Origin: Bacteroidia bacterium
Lineage (GTDB): Bacteria > Bacteroidota > Bacteroidia > Chitinophagales > BACL12
Length of the DNA: 38,851 nt
NCBI GenBank assembly: GCA_030432405.1
Contig: JAUIHG010000001.1
Location: 69,908 to 108,758, forward strand
Direction: 5' to 3'
Each line of letters starts with the position of its first letter. Position 1 is the stretch's first letter. Shown in pieces: positions 1-9,739 of this stretch. Below the pieces are notes generated by a model that did no database searches, was not told where the DNA came from, and saw only the letters and a list, made by a program, of their open reading frames with translations. The position numbers and the translations under genes are program-made.

Positions 1-1605
1 TTCGGCCATGCGGCGTGCCCCGCGCGTTCGGCGACCGGCCACATCGGCCATCGCAGCGCGGCGCTTGCGGCCGGCAAACCACAGGCCCGGCGCCAGCACA
101 AAGGGCAGGGCCCAAAGGGCCCAATACGGGGCGCAGCCGAAGAGTTTTTCCTCCACGCCGCCTTTGGGCGGCAGCTCGGCCTGCAGGTAGCGGATGTCCT
201 GACCCAGCTTCTCCACGCTTTCCTTTCCGCCTGCGGCGATCGGTCCACCGCTCAGCGGAACGCCGCTGCCGGGTTTGACGGTGATTTCCCATTCGGGCGT
301 GGCGCGGCGCACGTAATCGCCCTGGCGCGTGTCGAAATACGAAAACGAAAAAGGCTCCAGCGTGAAGGTGCCGGGCTTGCCGGGAATGATGAGGTATTCG
401 TAGGTCTTGGACCCGGCGCTGGATTTGATTTGCGGCTCGTAGGCTTCAAAGGCGGGCGGCAAATTGAGTTTCGGATCGCCGACCAATTTGAGGTTGCCGT
501 CGCCGTGGATGCGCAGGCGCAGGGTGAGCGGTTCGCCAGCGGCGGTTTCGGTTCCGCTCAACTCGGCGTCCAATTGAAAGCGGCCGACCGCGCCGTTGAA
601 ATCGTTCGGCGCTCCGGCGGGCAGTTCGCGTACGGGAATGCGTACTTCAGGGCTTTTGAGCGCCACGGGTTGACGGCGGATTTCGTCGCGCGTGCCCCAG
701 AAGTCGCGGATTTTCCGGCCCGTGGGTACGGCCGCAATCATCTTGGCCTGGTACGGTGGAATGACCTGCGTACCCCCGCGCAGCGGATAGAGTTCGGCGC
801 GGTAGAGTTCCAGCGTGTAGTAATCCTGATTGCCCACGCGTTCCACGCGAACGCGTTTTTCCTGGTTGCGGCTCAGGTTGGTGGACGAAAACCCGTCGAA
901 GGTGGGCGGGTTGTCTTCGGTCTGCTGAAGCAGTTCGTAACGCGAATAGAGCTTGTAGGTGATCACCGTGCTTTCGCCTTTCCATGGCTTGGGGCGGCTG
1001 AGCGTGGCGTCGATGAAAATGTTTTCGCGCGTGGCCTGCTCCGGCGGCGTGGAGGCCGGCAGGACCTTGATGTCCAGCGGCTCGGCGTCGTAGCGGCGGT
1101 TGTTGAACACAATGGCCCCACCCTTGAAGGTGAACGGACCCTCCTTGAGCGGCTGGAGGATGAACACGTATTCGTAGACCTTCATGGCTCCGCCGAAACT
1201 GAAATCCATCGCATTGTTGCGGCCTTGCTTGAGGACCTTGAAATGGTCGCCAAAGTCCGGCACGGCCAGGTCGTAGCGCGGGTTGACCAGGTTCAGGCTC
1301 GAACCGCGGTATTCGAGCTTCAGCGACAGCGTCACCCGCTCGGTCATAAGCGGCGTGGGGTTGTCCACGCTCATGCGCGCCACAAAGGCATCGGGGTCCT
1401 GGGCATGCAGCCGGGTGAACGGGGTGCCCAAAATCCCTTCGCCCAACAGGGCGAAAAGCAAAAACAACACACCGGCCCAGGGCCGTTGATACAGCCGGTA
1501 TACCCGCGCTCGGGCATCCCGGGGCGCGCAGCCATGCGCGGCCTTTGCGCGACCGTTGTTGCCCTCGGGTCCCATGAGGCTTGTATGGATGTCGGCGCGG
1601 CTCAT
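1..1605 (-). CDS. batD: BatD, aerotolerance operon membrane protein (3' end beyond window)
   Basis: About 535 codons are open from the ATG at 1605 to the left edge, with no stop, so the C-terminus is missing. A hydrophobic segment at residues 43-60 (signal or anchor) ending near LHAQD is followed by tandem beta-sandwich repeats typical of BatD (for example VDNPTPLMTERVTLSLKLEY and, later, RFQLDAELSGTETAAGEPLT). A second membrane segment lies near residues 505-525, followed by a basic tail. BatD proteins are usually near 580-600 residues, so most is present. The start lies one base after the BatC stop (TGAGATG), which fixes it and implies coupled translation. The family is linked to oxygen tolerance and envelope stress; the molecular function is unknown. 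BatE would be expected further left. Confidence 0.88.
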   Translation of the reverse strand, partial: MSRADIHTSLMGPEGNNGRAKAAHGCAPRDARARVYRLYQRPWAGVLFLLFALLGEGILGTPFTRLHAQDPDAFVARMSVDNPTPLMTERVTLSLKLEYRGSSLNLVNPRYDLAVPDFGDHFKVLKQGRNNAMDFSFGGAMKVYEYVFILQPLKEGPFTFKGGAIVFNNRRYDAEPLDIKVLPASTPPEQATRENIFIDATLSRPKPWKGESTVITYKLYSRYELLQQTEDNPPTFDGFSSTNLSRNQEKRVRVERVGNQDYYTLELYRAELYPLRGGTQVIPPYQAKMIAAVPTGRKIRDFWGTRDEIRRQPVALKSPEVRIPVRELPAGAPNDFNGAVGRFQLDAELSGTETAAGEPLTLRLRIHGDGNLKLVGDPKLNLPPAFEAYEPQIKSSAGSKTYEYLIIPGKPGTFTLEPFSFSYFDTRQGDYVRRATPEWEITVKPGSGVPLSGGPIAAGGKESVEKLGQDIRYLQAELPPKGGVEEKLFGCAPYWALWALPFVLAPGLWFAGRKRRAAMADVAGRRTRGARRMAE

Positions 1606-1606
1606 C

Positions 1607-2506
1607 TCACCAATCCTTTTCGGCTTTGCCGGCAGCGGCCGGTTTTTTCTGTGCGTTGATTTTCTGCTGCACGTCGCGCTCGTCCTGCTCCAGGGCATCG
1701 AGGATGCGCTCGAGTTCTTCGGGACTCAGGCTGCGGGGTTGGCCGTCCGGGCGCTGTTCCTCCTGGCCTTCGCCCTGTTGGTCCTGCTGCCCGTCCTGTT
1801 GGCTTTGGTCTTGTTGATCGTCCTGCTCGCCTTCGCCCTGCTGGTCTTGGTTTTGTTCTTGGTTTTCCTGGTCCTGTTCGCCGTCCTCGTTTTGCTGATC
1901 CTGGTTTTGTTCCTGGTCCTGTTGGTCCTGATTTTGGTCCTGATTCTGCTGCTCTTGTTCCTGCTGTTCCTGGATTTTGCGCCGCGTCATGGCCAGGTTG
2001 TGCCGGGCGTCTGCGTTGCCCGGATCCAGGCGCAGGCTTTGTTTGAAGGCATCCAGTGCAGGCTCGTATTGCTCCTGTTGGTAGAGCGCGTTGCCCTGGT
2101 TGTAGGCCGCGCGGGAACGGGTCTCCTTGGACAGGTTCTCGTTTCCTGCCACCCGCGACCACTGTTGCACGGCCTCTTCGTAGCGGTCCTGCTCGTAGAC
2201 GGCCGCACCCAGATTAAAGCGGTCGGCGTTTTCGCCGACAAAGTCGGCACCCACCGCCGCCGAACCCTCCCGGGCCTTGCGGTAGAAAATCTCCGCTTCG
2301 GCGTATTCGCCTTCGTCGAACAGGCGGTTGCCTTCCCAGACCATCTCCCGGGCTTCGCGTTCGGCGCGCCGCTCCGCGCGCGAATCCGGGCCAACGGATG
2401 TAGCCGATTGCGCCTGAGTGCCCATGCTGGACGCCAAAAGCAGCAGCACTGCGGCCATGTTGACCAACCGTGCCCTGCGGGTGCTGTGCCTGGTTTGGTT
2501 TGTCAT
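1607..2506 (-). CDS. batC: BatC, TPR protein with Gln/Asp/Glu/Asn-rich tail
   Basis: The protein has 299 residues. It begins with a signal peptide (hydrophobic core NMAAVLLLLASS), followed by TPR-like helices at about residues 55-150 (EGNRLFDEGEYAEAEIFYRKA, SRAAYNQGNALYQQEQYEPA, LDAFKQSLRLDPGNADARHN). Next comes a strongly acidic and Gln-rich low-complexity stretch at about 160-250 built from short QDQ/QNQ/EQ units, and then a short helical end. This matches BatC of Bacteroidota, a periplasmic scaffold thought to work with the BatA/BatB von Willebrand proteins. The start overlaps the BatB stop by four bases (ATGA). The low-complexity tail may vary in length between strains. Confidence 0.87.
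   Translation of the reverse strand: MTNQTRHSTRRARLVNMAAVLLLLASSMGTQAQSATSVGPDSRAERRAEREAREMVWEGNRLFDEGEYAEAEIFYRKAREGSAAVGADFVGENADRFNLGAAVYEQDRYEEAVQQWSRVAGNENLSKETRSRAAYNQGNALYQQEQYEPALDAFKQSLRLDPGNADARHNLAMTRRKIQEQQEQEQQNQDQNQDQQDQEQNQDQQNEDGEQDQENQEQNQDQQGEGEQDDQQDQSQQDGQQDQQGEGQEEQRPDGQPRSLSPEELERILDALEQDERDVQQKINAQKKPAAAGKAEKDW
1745..1980. repeat. low-complexity repeat tract inside batC
   Basis: The DNA is a degenerate run of short CTGxTCxTG-type units that encodes the Gln/Asp/Glu/Asn-rich tail of BatC. The opposite strand translates as a Leu/Val-rich run, which is an artefact of the repeat. Replication slippage could change its length. Confidence 0.7.
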
Positions 2507-3579
2507 GCGGCGTTTCGTGAAACGGTGGTCTCGTCGTCCTCAAAGCGGAAGCGTTCGCGCCACCAGCGCGCCTTGCGGTCCGGCAGGAGGAATTCGAGCA
2601 GCAGCAAAACAAAGGCGATCCCGAGAAAGACCTGGAAATGCTGCTTGTAGTCGGTGTAGGTGAAGGTCTCGCCAGTGGCCGTGCCCAATCCGTCGACGGC
2701 CTTGGCGATGGTTTCGATGGAGGTATTGCCGCCGGCCACGTGCACGTATTGCCCGCCACCGGCCTCGGCGATCTCGCGCAGGGCCTGCTCGTTGAGTTTG
2801 GAGAGCACGATGTTGCCGTCGTTGTCCTTTTTATAGTCTTCGCGCCCGCGCAAACGCACGGGAATCGGCGCGCCCTTGGGCGTGCCGACGCCCACCGTAA
2901 AGATGGCCACGCCCTGTTCGGCCGCCTTTTTGGCCATTTCCAGGGCCTCGCCCTCGTGGTTTTCGCCGTCGGTGACCACGATGATGGCGCGGTTGGCCTG
3001 CTTGCCAGCGGCCTGTCCTTCGCCTGCGGCGAACGCTTCCAGCCCCTGACCGATGGCCTCACCGATGGCGGTGCCCTGCCGCGGGATGATGCTGGGATCC
3101 AGCACGTTGAGGTACATCTGCGCGGCGCGCAGGTCCACGCTCATGGGCATCTGCAGGTACGCGTTGCCCGCAAACACCACGAGGCCCACCTTGTCGTTGT
3201 CCAGCTCCCGCAGCAACCGCGCGGTGAAAAAGCGCGCGCGGTCCAGGCGGTTGGGCGGCAGGTCTTCGGCCAGCATGCTGGCCGATAGGTCAAAGGCCAC
3301 CACCACATCGGCGCCTTCGCGTTCCACGCGCTCCTTTTTGCTGCCGGCGCGCAGGTTGGCCAAAGCCAAAAGGATGCTGGCCATGGCCAGCGAAGCCAGC
3401 ACAAAACGGAAGGTCTTGCGCGCCCGGCTGCGGCCGGGCTGCAGGCGCGCGAGCAGAGCCCCGTCCCCCAGCCGTTTCCAGGCACGGCGGCGCCACCAGA
3501 CCGCGCCGGCAAAAAGCAGCACGAGGCCCGCGAGGCTCCAGAGGAGCCAAAGGCGTTCGGGATGGGCAAAATCAAGCAT
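2503..3579 (-). CDS. batB: BatB, von Willebrand factor A domain membrane protein
   Basis: The protein has 358 residues. Two N-terminal membrane segments (about 10-28 and 58-76) are followed by a VWA domain with an intact MIDAS start DLSAS at 97-101, and later TDGE. A C-terminal membrane segment (FLGIAFVLLLLEFLL) and a basic end complete it. This is the usual BatA/BatB architecture. It is placed second of the VWA pair, after BatA, hence the BatB call. The VWA domain is predicted to face the periplasm and bind a metal and partner proteins, probably with MoxR providing ATPase-driven remodelling from the cytoplasm. It lies 15 bases after batA and overlaps batC by four bases. A copy of the short palindrome TTCGCC-TGC-GGCGAA lies within it at 3019-3033. 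Confidence 0.92.
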   Translation of the reverse strand: MLDFAHPERLWLLWSLAGLVLLFAGAVWWRRRAWKRLGDGALLARLQPGRSRARKTFRFVLASLAMASILLALANLRAGSKKERVEREGADVVVAFDLSASMLAEDLPPNRLDRARFFTARLLRELDNDKVGLVVFAGNAYLQMPMSVDLRAAQMYLNVLDPSIIPRQGTAIGEAIGQGLEAFAAGEGQAAGKQANRAIIVVTDGENHEGEALEMAKKAAEQGVAIFTVGVGTPKGAPIPVRLRGREDYKKDNDGNIVLSKLNEQALREIAEAGGGQYVHVAGGNTSIETIAKAVDGLGTATGETFTYTDYKQHFQVFLGIAFVLLLLEFLLPDRKARWWRERFRFEDDETTVSRNAA

Positions 3580-3594
3580 CGCAGTACAGAGGCG

Positions 3595-4611
3595 TCAGGT
3601 CAGGGTGCGCAGCCAGGTATTGGCCAGCAGCAGCTCCAGCAGGAGCAGCCCGGCGGCCAACCAGGCCAGGGGATAGAATTTTTCCTGGTAGCGCACGGCT
3701 ACGTTGGTTTCGATTTTTTGGCGCTCGAGCTGGTCGATCTCGCCGTAGATCTCGCGCAGTTTGTCCTTGCTCGTGGCGCGGAAATAACGGCCCCCGGTCA
3801 GTTCGGCCATTTCCTCCAGCGTGGCTTCGTCGAAGGAGTTTTTGGGGTCGAGCTCAAAAATCTGGCGGCCTTGCTTGTCCAGCACGGGGATGCGGCCGGT
3901 GGTCTGGGAACCGATGCCGATGGTGTAGAGGCGCACCCCCAGGTCGGCGGCGGCCTTCGCCGCGTCCAGCGGCGCAAATTCCCCGGCGGTCTGCACCCCG
4001 TCGGTCAATAGGATGATGACCTTGGACTGCAGCGAGGTGGAGTCGATCAGGCGGTTGAGCGCCAGCCAGCAGCCGTCGCCCAGGGCAGTGCCGTCTTCGA
4101 GTTTCCAGGCATCGGCGTCCATGACCAGGCGTTGCAACAGGCCGTGGTCCAGGGTGATCGGGCATTGCGTGAACGCCTCTCCGGCGAACACCACCAGGCC
4201 CATGCGGTCGTGGGGCCGGCCGTCGATAAACTCCACGGCCGTTTCCTTGGCCGCTTCGATGCGGTTGGGGCGGAAATCGACGGCCCACATGGAGGTGGAC
4301 ACGTCCATGGCCAACACGATGTCGATGCCTTCGGTGGTGATGCTTTCCTCGCTGAAGCGCGTCTGCGGTCGGGCCATGGCCACGGCGATGGCCGCCAGGG
4401 CCAGCAGGCGCAGCATGGGCAACAGCGCGGTCATGCGGCTGCGGAGGGTGGGCCGCACCGGGCTGTGGTCGTTGCCGGTGCCCGGTACGCGCAGGGGCGC
4501 AAAACGCTGCCGATACCGCCAGCGGTACCACAGCGCCAGCACGGGGACCAGCCCCAGCAGCGCCAGCCACAGAGGCTGGGCAAAGGTGGTATCGTGGAAG
4601 TAGTCGATCAT
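3595..4611 (-). CDS. batA: BatA, von Willebrand factor A domain membrane protein
   Basis: The protein has 338 residues. Two N-terminal membrane segments (about 12-28 and 62-80) precede a VWA domain beginning EGIDIVLAMDVSTSM, with the MIDAS motif DVSTS at 103-107 and LLTDG later. A C-terminal membrane segment (AWLAAGLLLLELLLAN) follows. It overlaps the upstream membrane protein gene by four bases and is followed by batB. The family is required for aerotolerance in some Bacteroides and for stress or virulence traits elsewhere. The A/B naming rests on gene order. Confidence 0.92.
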   Translation of the reverse strand: MIDYFHDTTFAQPLWLALLGLVPVLALWYRWRYRQRFAPLRVPGTGNDHSPVRPTLRSRMTALLPMLRLLALAAIAVAMARPQTRFSEESITTEGIDIVLAMDVSTSMWAVDFRPNRIEAAKETAVEFIDGRPHDRMGLVVFAGEAFTQCPITLDHGLLQRLVMDADAWKLEDGTALGDGCWLALNRLIDSTSLQSKVIILLTDGVQTAGEFAPLDAAKAAADLGVRLYTIGIGSQTTGRIPVLDKQGRQIFELDPKNSFDEATLEEMAELTGGRYFRATSKDKLREIYGEIDQLERQKIETNVAVRYQEKFYPLAWLAAGLLLLELLLANTWLRTLT

Positions 4612-5816
4612 GGCTGCTGGGCCTGGGTACTGGATTCGGTTTTGGGTTTGGGTTGTCCGCTTTCTTTTGCTTTTCCGTCTTTGGCCTCAACCACATCCCC
4701 TTCCGCATCCCGCTCAACGGGACGGGTTTGTTGGATGAACTCCTCCGCGTCGGTAAAGGCTTTTTTATGCTGGTCCGGCAAGGGCTGGAAACGCGCAAAC
4801 TTGACGGCGTCGCCGAGCTCGAGGATGCCGCGCAATTGTTGGGCTTGCGCGCTGGAGACCTCCGGGTGCTGGACCAGGCGGGGCATGATTTCGGCCGTAG
4901 GCGATTCCAGAACGGGCAGTCCAAAACGCAGTTCCGCGTATTCCCGCACGATGTCGGTCAGCTCCACGTAGTAGGCGTCAATGCGGTCGCTCTGCCAGAG
5001 TTTTTTGGCTTCCAATTCGGCCAGACGGTCCATCGCGTAGTCGGCAATAGGCTTGAGCGGCTTGATCCGTCCGCCGGGTGCCTCTTCCACCACTGCGTCC
5101 TTGCTCAGTCGGCGGTACAGCGCGTAAATGCCGAGCCCCACCAGCACCAGCGCCACCAGTCCGATGAGGAACCAGGGCGTGCGCCGGTAGCTGACTTCCT
5201 GGATGCCCGTGATCGGGCGAAGGCCCTCTGCGGTATCGACGGGCACGTCCAAAACGCGGAAGCGCAGGGCCGGCGTGGCCAGGGTTAGCGTGTCGGCCGA
5301 AGCGCCATTGCCGCGGACCATGTACAGGGGCAGGGGCGGCAGGGTGAAGCGGCCCGTGTCGAACTGTTGGAAGACGTACTCCTTGCGCAGGCGGTTTTCG
5401 CCGGAGGCGTCCACGGAATCTTCCGCAAACAGTTCCAGGCCCTCCACGGGCGCCTGGCTGAAATCGGGCCAGACCACGGTGGTGCCGTTGCTGCCGTCTG
5501 CCTCCAGCGTGAGGAGGATGGGCTGGCCGACCAGGTAGGCGGTGGTGTCGAGCTGTGCGGAGACGGCAGCCAGGCCGGAGGGGGCCGGGCCAGGTTGCGC
5601 GGTTGGCGATTGGGTGGCTGTGGGTTGCCCGGTCCCAGATTGTGCAGTCGCCGTTTGAACCAGACCCACGTGGACCATCACCAACAACCCCATACCCAAT
5701 ACCCGTCCGAGAAGCGGACGCCAGTCAGCACGGCAACCCCACCCGGGGCCTTCGCGCCGGTTGCTGCTACTGGGGTATTGGAACGAACGGTCCATTTTGG
5801 GGTGGTCGCGTTGCAT
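4608..5816 (-). CDS. BatD-like membrane protein between DUF58 protein and BatA
   Basis: The protein has 402 residues. It has a signal segment at about 36-58, then a Gly/Pro/Thr-rich linker and one beta-sandwich domain (SAQLDTTAYLVGQPILLTLE) resembling a single BatD repeat. A membrane helix at about 216-236 (WFLIGLVALVLVGLGIYALY) is followed by a cytoplasmic helical region with charged residues. The start ATG directly abuts the DUF58 stop (TGAATG). A second in-frame ATG lies seven codons in. A protein of this layout commonly occupies this slot in Bacteroidota Bat operons. It probably assembles with BatA/BatB, and its function is otherwise unknown. Confidence 0.8.
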   Translation of the reverse strand: MQRDHPKMDRSFQYPSSSNRREGPGWGCRADWRPLLGRVLGMGLLVMVHVGLVQTATAQSGTGQPTATQSPTAQPGPAPSGLAAVSAQLDTTAYLVGQPILLTLEADGSNGTTVVWPDFSQAPVEGLELFAEDSVDASGENRLRKEYVFQQFDTGRFTLPPLPLYMVRGNGASADTLTLATPALRFRVLDVPVDTAEGLRPITGIQEVSYRRTPWFLIGLVALVLVGLGIYALYRRLSKDAVVEEAPGGRIKPLKPIADYAMDRLAELEAKKLWQSDRIDAYYVELTDIVREYAELRFGLPVLESPTAEIMPRLVQHPEVSSAQAQQLRGILELGDAVKFARFQPLPDQHKKAFTDAEEFIQQTRPVERDAEGDVVEAKDGKAKESGQPKPKTESSTQAQQP

Positions 5817-6799
5817 TCAGCGCCGTGCGTCGCGGCGGCGGAAAAAGCGGTGCAGGGTTTGGAGGTAGTGGCGCTCGCGGATTTTTTCGTCCGGAATGGA
5901 CGAATCCACATGGAGCATTTCCGCGCCGGCCTGGCGGAAGAGCTTTTCGACTTCGGCTTGGTGGCGGTCGTAACGTTCGGTCCAGTCGCGGCGGATGCGC
6001 TTGGAACCGGTGTCCAGCCAGCGGTGGCCGCCGGTTTCGGGGTCCACCACACGCAGCAGCCCGGCCTTGGGCAGTTCGCGTTCACGCTGGTCAAACACAT
6101 GCACGCCCACCAGGTCATGGCGCCGGGCGGCAATGCGCAGGGGCGTTTCAAATCCGTCGTCCTGGAAATCCGAAAACAAAAAGGAAATGGCGCGTTTTTT
6201 CTGAATGGCGTTCAGGCTGCTGAGGGCCTCAGCGATGTTGGTGCCGGTGCCTTCCGGCGCCTCGAAGGCCAGGATTTCGCGCAGGATGCGCAAAATGTGG
6301 CCGCGGCCTTTTTTGGGCGGGATGTAGCGTTCCACGCGGTCGGTGAACAGCAGGCAGCCCACCTTATCGTTGTTGTTGGAAGCCGCAAAGGCCAGCACCG
6401 CGCTGATTTCGGCAATCAGGTTTTGTTTGAATTGTCCGCTGGTGCCAAAAAAGCTGCTCGGGCTTAGGTCGAGCAGGAGCATGACGGTCAATTCGCGTTC
6501 CTCCTCAAAGACCTTGATGTAAGGCTCGTTGAGGCGGGCCGTCACGTTCCAGTCGATGAAGCGGATGTCGTCGCCGAATTGGTATTCGCGGACTTCCGCA
6601 AAGGACATGCCCCGGCCTTTGAAGGCCGAGTGGTACTCGCCGGCAAAAAGCGCAGCAGAGTTGCCCCGCGTCTTGATTTCGACGCGGCGGACCTTTTTGA
6701 GCAGGGCCGCGGTATCCGTGGGCGGTGCAGCGCTTCCGGATCCGTTTGCCCGCTGCTTCCGACGCTTCGGTTCGGGGCCACCGGATGGGCGCAGGAGAC

Positions 6800-6803
<4 letters not shown>
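5817..6803 (-). CDS. DUF58 domain protein of the MoxR/Bat operon
   Basis: The protein has 328 residues with the DUF58 signature: RGMSFAEVREYQFGDDIRFI followed by DWNVTARLNEPYIKVFEEER (about 64-103). It continues into a VWA-like fold with the MIDAS-like motif DLSPS at 112-116. No membrane segment is seen, so it is probably cytoplasmic. DUF58 proteins are almost always encoded beside a MoxR AAA+ ATPase and are thought to be its partner or adaptor. The first four bases overlap the end of moxR and the stop abuts the next ATG, so translation is tightly coupled. Confidence 0.93.
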
Positions 6804-7936
<1,133 letters not shown>

Positions 7937-8190
7937 GGTGAGGAGCGAACACACGCAGCCCCGACGGATGCGGCGTCGGGCAACTGCCGGATGAACCGGT
8001 TTGCAATGGGGGTCTGCCGAGGGATGCCAACCTGGTTCGGATAAGCGGCTGGCGAGCAAACCCCATCGAATGAAACGCACGCTGGTATGGCGTGCGGGTA
8101 ACGATGCGATCGAAGCGCTCGCTAAGATAACGGGAGGGCCAGCAGGGGGGAGCGGTGCAGCGCGTTAAAAAATGTTAAGCTGCCACTATG
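7937..8190. other. leader/promoter region of the Bat operon and end of the retron island
   Basis: This gap lies upstream of moxR (minus strand). A near-match to the -7 element, TATCTTAG on the minus strand at 8122-8129 (consensus TAnnTTTG), would give a leader of about 180 nt. Immediately after the reverse transcriptase stop, CTTAACAT occurs twice within 20 bases on the minus strand. No convincing terminator for the retron operon was seen. Confidence 0.35.
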
Positions 8191-9099
8191 TTAAGGTTTT
8201 GGTGGGCTATGCTTCTTTCGACGCATGGCTTTATGCTTTTCTGCCTTCGTCTTACCACTTGCCACTGCGATACGCTTTACGTAGGACTCTAATCCCTTCT
8301 GACTTTGTGGGCTTCGAGGGGAAGCTAGCTTATTCAATGTTTTGACAGATGGGCCTAAACCAGTGGGGCACATAAATACTCCAGTAATCTCCATGGAGTT
8401 CTTTCTATAGCACGTTTTGGGTCTCGATATCTTCAAGCCAACCCTGCGTATCGCACCTATTATACCGGGAATAGCTTCTCTAAAATCTTCATTAGAAGAT
8501 ATAGTTATATCGTCAATCCAAGCTGTTATGACACAGTCATATTCTGACAGTACAACTTCGAGCTCTTTAACCACTTGCGACATTATCATGTTGGCTATCG
8601 AGGAGCTAGTTGGCGCTCCTTGGGGCACAACTAGTTGTTGCTTTTCATCTTGTTTAGTTACAAGCTTACATAGTATCCTAGCTATTTGCCTTCTGCATCC
8701 AAACTTCAAGAAGATGGATTCAACCATGTTTATACTTATCGAGTCATAGTATCTTTCTATATCAGTTTTAAAAATGAAAGTGTTTCCTTTGTGAGCAATG
8801 GCATTGTCAATGTTCGAGTAGCCTTTAACACCACCAATAACACCCTTTGGAAGAGCACATGTCTTTAAAATACGTTCGTTTATTCGGGTTTGTATTGGCA
8901 TCAAACGATCGTTTGGGGCATTAATTAATCTATATTCAGACTTCGACCTGCCCTCACCTAAGTCTTGTTTCCCCTTGCCTGCTTTTAACTGCTTCCAGCT
9001 GTGATATGCCGTTGGGGCAATAAAGCACATAATATCAAGTTGCTCACTGGATACTTCCAACAATCGACATAGGTGTCCTTTTGATTTAACCTGTATCAT
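8191..9099 (-). CDS. retron-type reverse transcriptase
   Basis: The protein has 302 residues and is AT-rich relative to its neighbours (one 60-base line counts 19 G+C). The retron RT pattern can be read in order. YRLINAPNDRLMPIQTRINE (56-75) is motif 1. NAIAH (99-103) is the NAxxH motif diagnostic of retron RTs. TDIERYYDSIS carries the first catalytic Asp (D113). QGAPTSS (160-166) is motif 4. WIDD (194-197) is the catalytic pair, in place of the usual YADD. EITG (237-240) matches the VTG motif Y. The N-terminal helix and basic C-terminus are also retron-like. The length is normal for retrons and too short for AbiK-type enzymes. Its ATG overlaps the HTH gene stop (ATGA). It is predicted to reverse-transcribe an RNA in cis, probably as part of an anti-phage unit. 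Confidence 0.88.
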   Translation of the reverse strand: MIQVKSKGHLCRLLEVSSEQLDIMCFIAPTAYHSWKQLKAGKGKQDLGEGRSKSEYRLINAPNDRLMPIQTRINERILKTCALPKGVIGGVKGYSNIDNAIAHKGNTFIFKTDIERYYDSISINMVESIFLKFGCRRQIARILCKLVTKQDEKQQLVVPQGAPTSSSIANMIMSQVVKELEVVLSEYDCVITAWIDDITISSNEDFREAIPGIIGAIRRVGLKISRPKTCYRKNSMEITGVFMCPTGLGPSVKTLNKLASPRSPQSQKGLESYVKRIAVASGKTKAEKHKAMRRKKHSPPKP

Positions 9100-9377
9100 G
9101 TGTCAAATTGGCTGTATACCAATGTCTTCAATTGATCAATCACTTTTAGATAATCTTCGTCAATCTTATTGTCTCCCTGTATTGAGGCAAGGTAGATAAA
9201 TGAAGGTGGGACCCGAAAACAATCAGATATGCATTGGATTGATTTGTGACTTGGCATCTTATCACCTGATTCGATTGCCGATATATAAGGTTGTGTCAAT
9301 CCTGTTGCTGAAGCCAATTCAGATTGGGAAAGGCCTCTTTTTATTCTTATTTCCTTTATTGCTCGTCCAAAATTCAT
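9096..9377 (-). CDS. XRE-family helix-turn-helix protein, retron-associated
   Basis: The protein has 93 residues. An XRE/Cro-type HTH fills residues 1-60: the core is IKEIRIKRGLSQSELASATG then LTQPYISAIESGDKMPS. A short helical tail of about 30 residues (DEDYLKVIDQLKTLV) follows. It sits between the small upstream gene (18-base gap) and the reverse transcriptase (4-base overlap). It could be the operon repressor, or the retron accessory component, since HTH proteins occur as retron partners. The sequence does not decide between these. Confidence 0.85.
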   Translation of the reverse strand: MNFGRAIKEIRIKRGLSQSELASATGLTQPYISAIESGDKMPSHKSIQCISDCFRVPPSFIYLASIQGDNKIDEDYLKVIDQLKTLVYSQFDT

Positions 9378-9395
9378 AGAAAAAAAGTAAGGCGG

Positions 9396-9707
9396 TCAGT
9401 TCAGCATCCCTATATCCTCGAGCAAGTTAATGATCGTCTCGATAGAGTCAATCTGTTTGATAACACTCCAGAGCAAACCACATACCTCGTAGAGGTATTG
9501 CTCACCAGAGGAAGAATCTGGATGCTTCCTTAATTGCTTGAGACAGTTAACTGCTTCAGTTAGTGTCTCTCGCTGGTTGACTGACAAAGAACTATGGTCC
9601 TTTGCGAGGATGCACTCGATACCTAGTATCAAGCCATCCAGCTTTCTAATCGAAAACATAATTTGGTGGCCAGATATCACTGTGTATTTCACAGTTCTAT
9701 CCGCCAT
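9396..9707 (-). CDS. small protein of unknown function, first gene of retron-like operon
   Basis: The protein has 103 residues from the ATG at 9707 (MADRTVKYTV), which is preceded by the purine run GGAAAAAG. A TTG 18 bases earlier is also in frame but less likely. I do not recognise a family. It has a beta-like N-terminus (KYTVISGHQIMFSI), then helices (LILGIECILAKDHSSLSVNQ, LTEAVNCLKQLRKH) and a hydrophobic C-terminal helix. There is no signal peptide. It shares AT-rich composition and orientation with the HTH and RT genes and lies just downstream of the folded RNA candidate, so it may be a regulator, toxin or RT partner. That role is inferred from context only. Confidence 0.65.
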   Translation of the reverse strand: MADRTVKYTVISGHQIMFSIRKLDGLILGIECILAKDHSSLSVNQRETLTEAVNCLKQLRKHPDSSSGEQYLYEVCGLLWSVIKQIDSIETIINLLEDIGMLN

Positions 9708-9739
9708 TACTTTTTCCAAAACCAATCAATAAACCCAAG

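Noticed and set aside
1745..1980. repeat tract considered as a CRISPR array
   Set aside because: The units are short, unspaced and in frame within batC; no unique spacers or cas genes.
1556..2650. hydrophobic 364-codon plus-strand frame resembling a membrane protein
   Set aside because: The Leu/Val run is the complement of the Gln/Asp/Glu repeat of BatC; BatC and BatB have clear family features and overlap correctly.
7937..8080. 48-codon N-terminal extension of the MoxR protein
   Set aside because: The extra sequence is not conserved in the family and the ATG at 7936 gives a normal layout.
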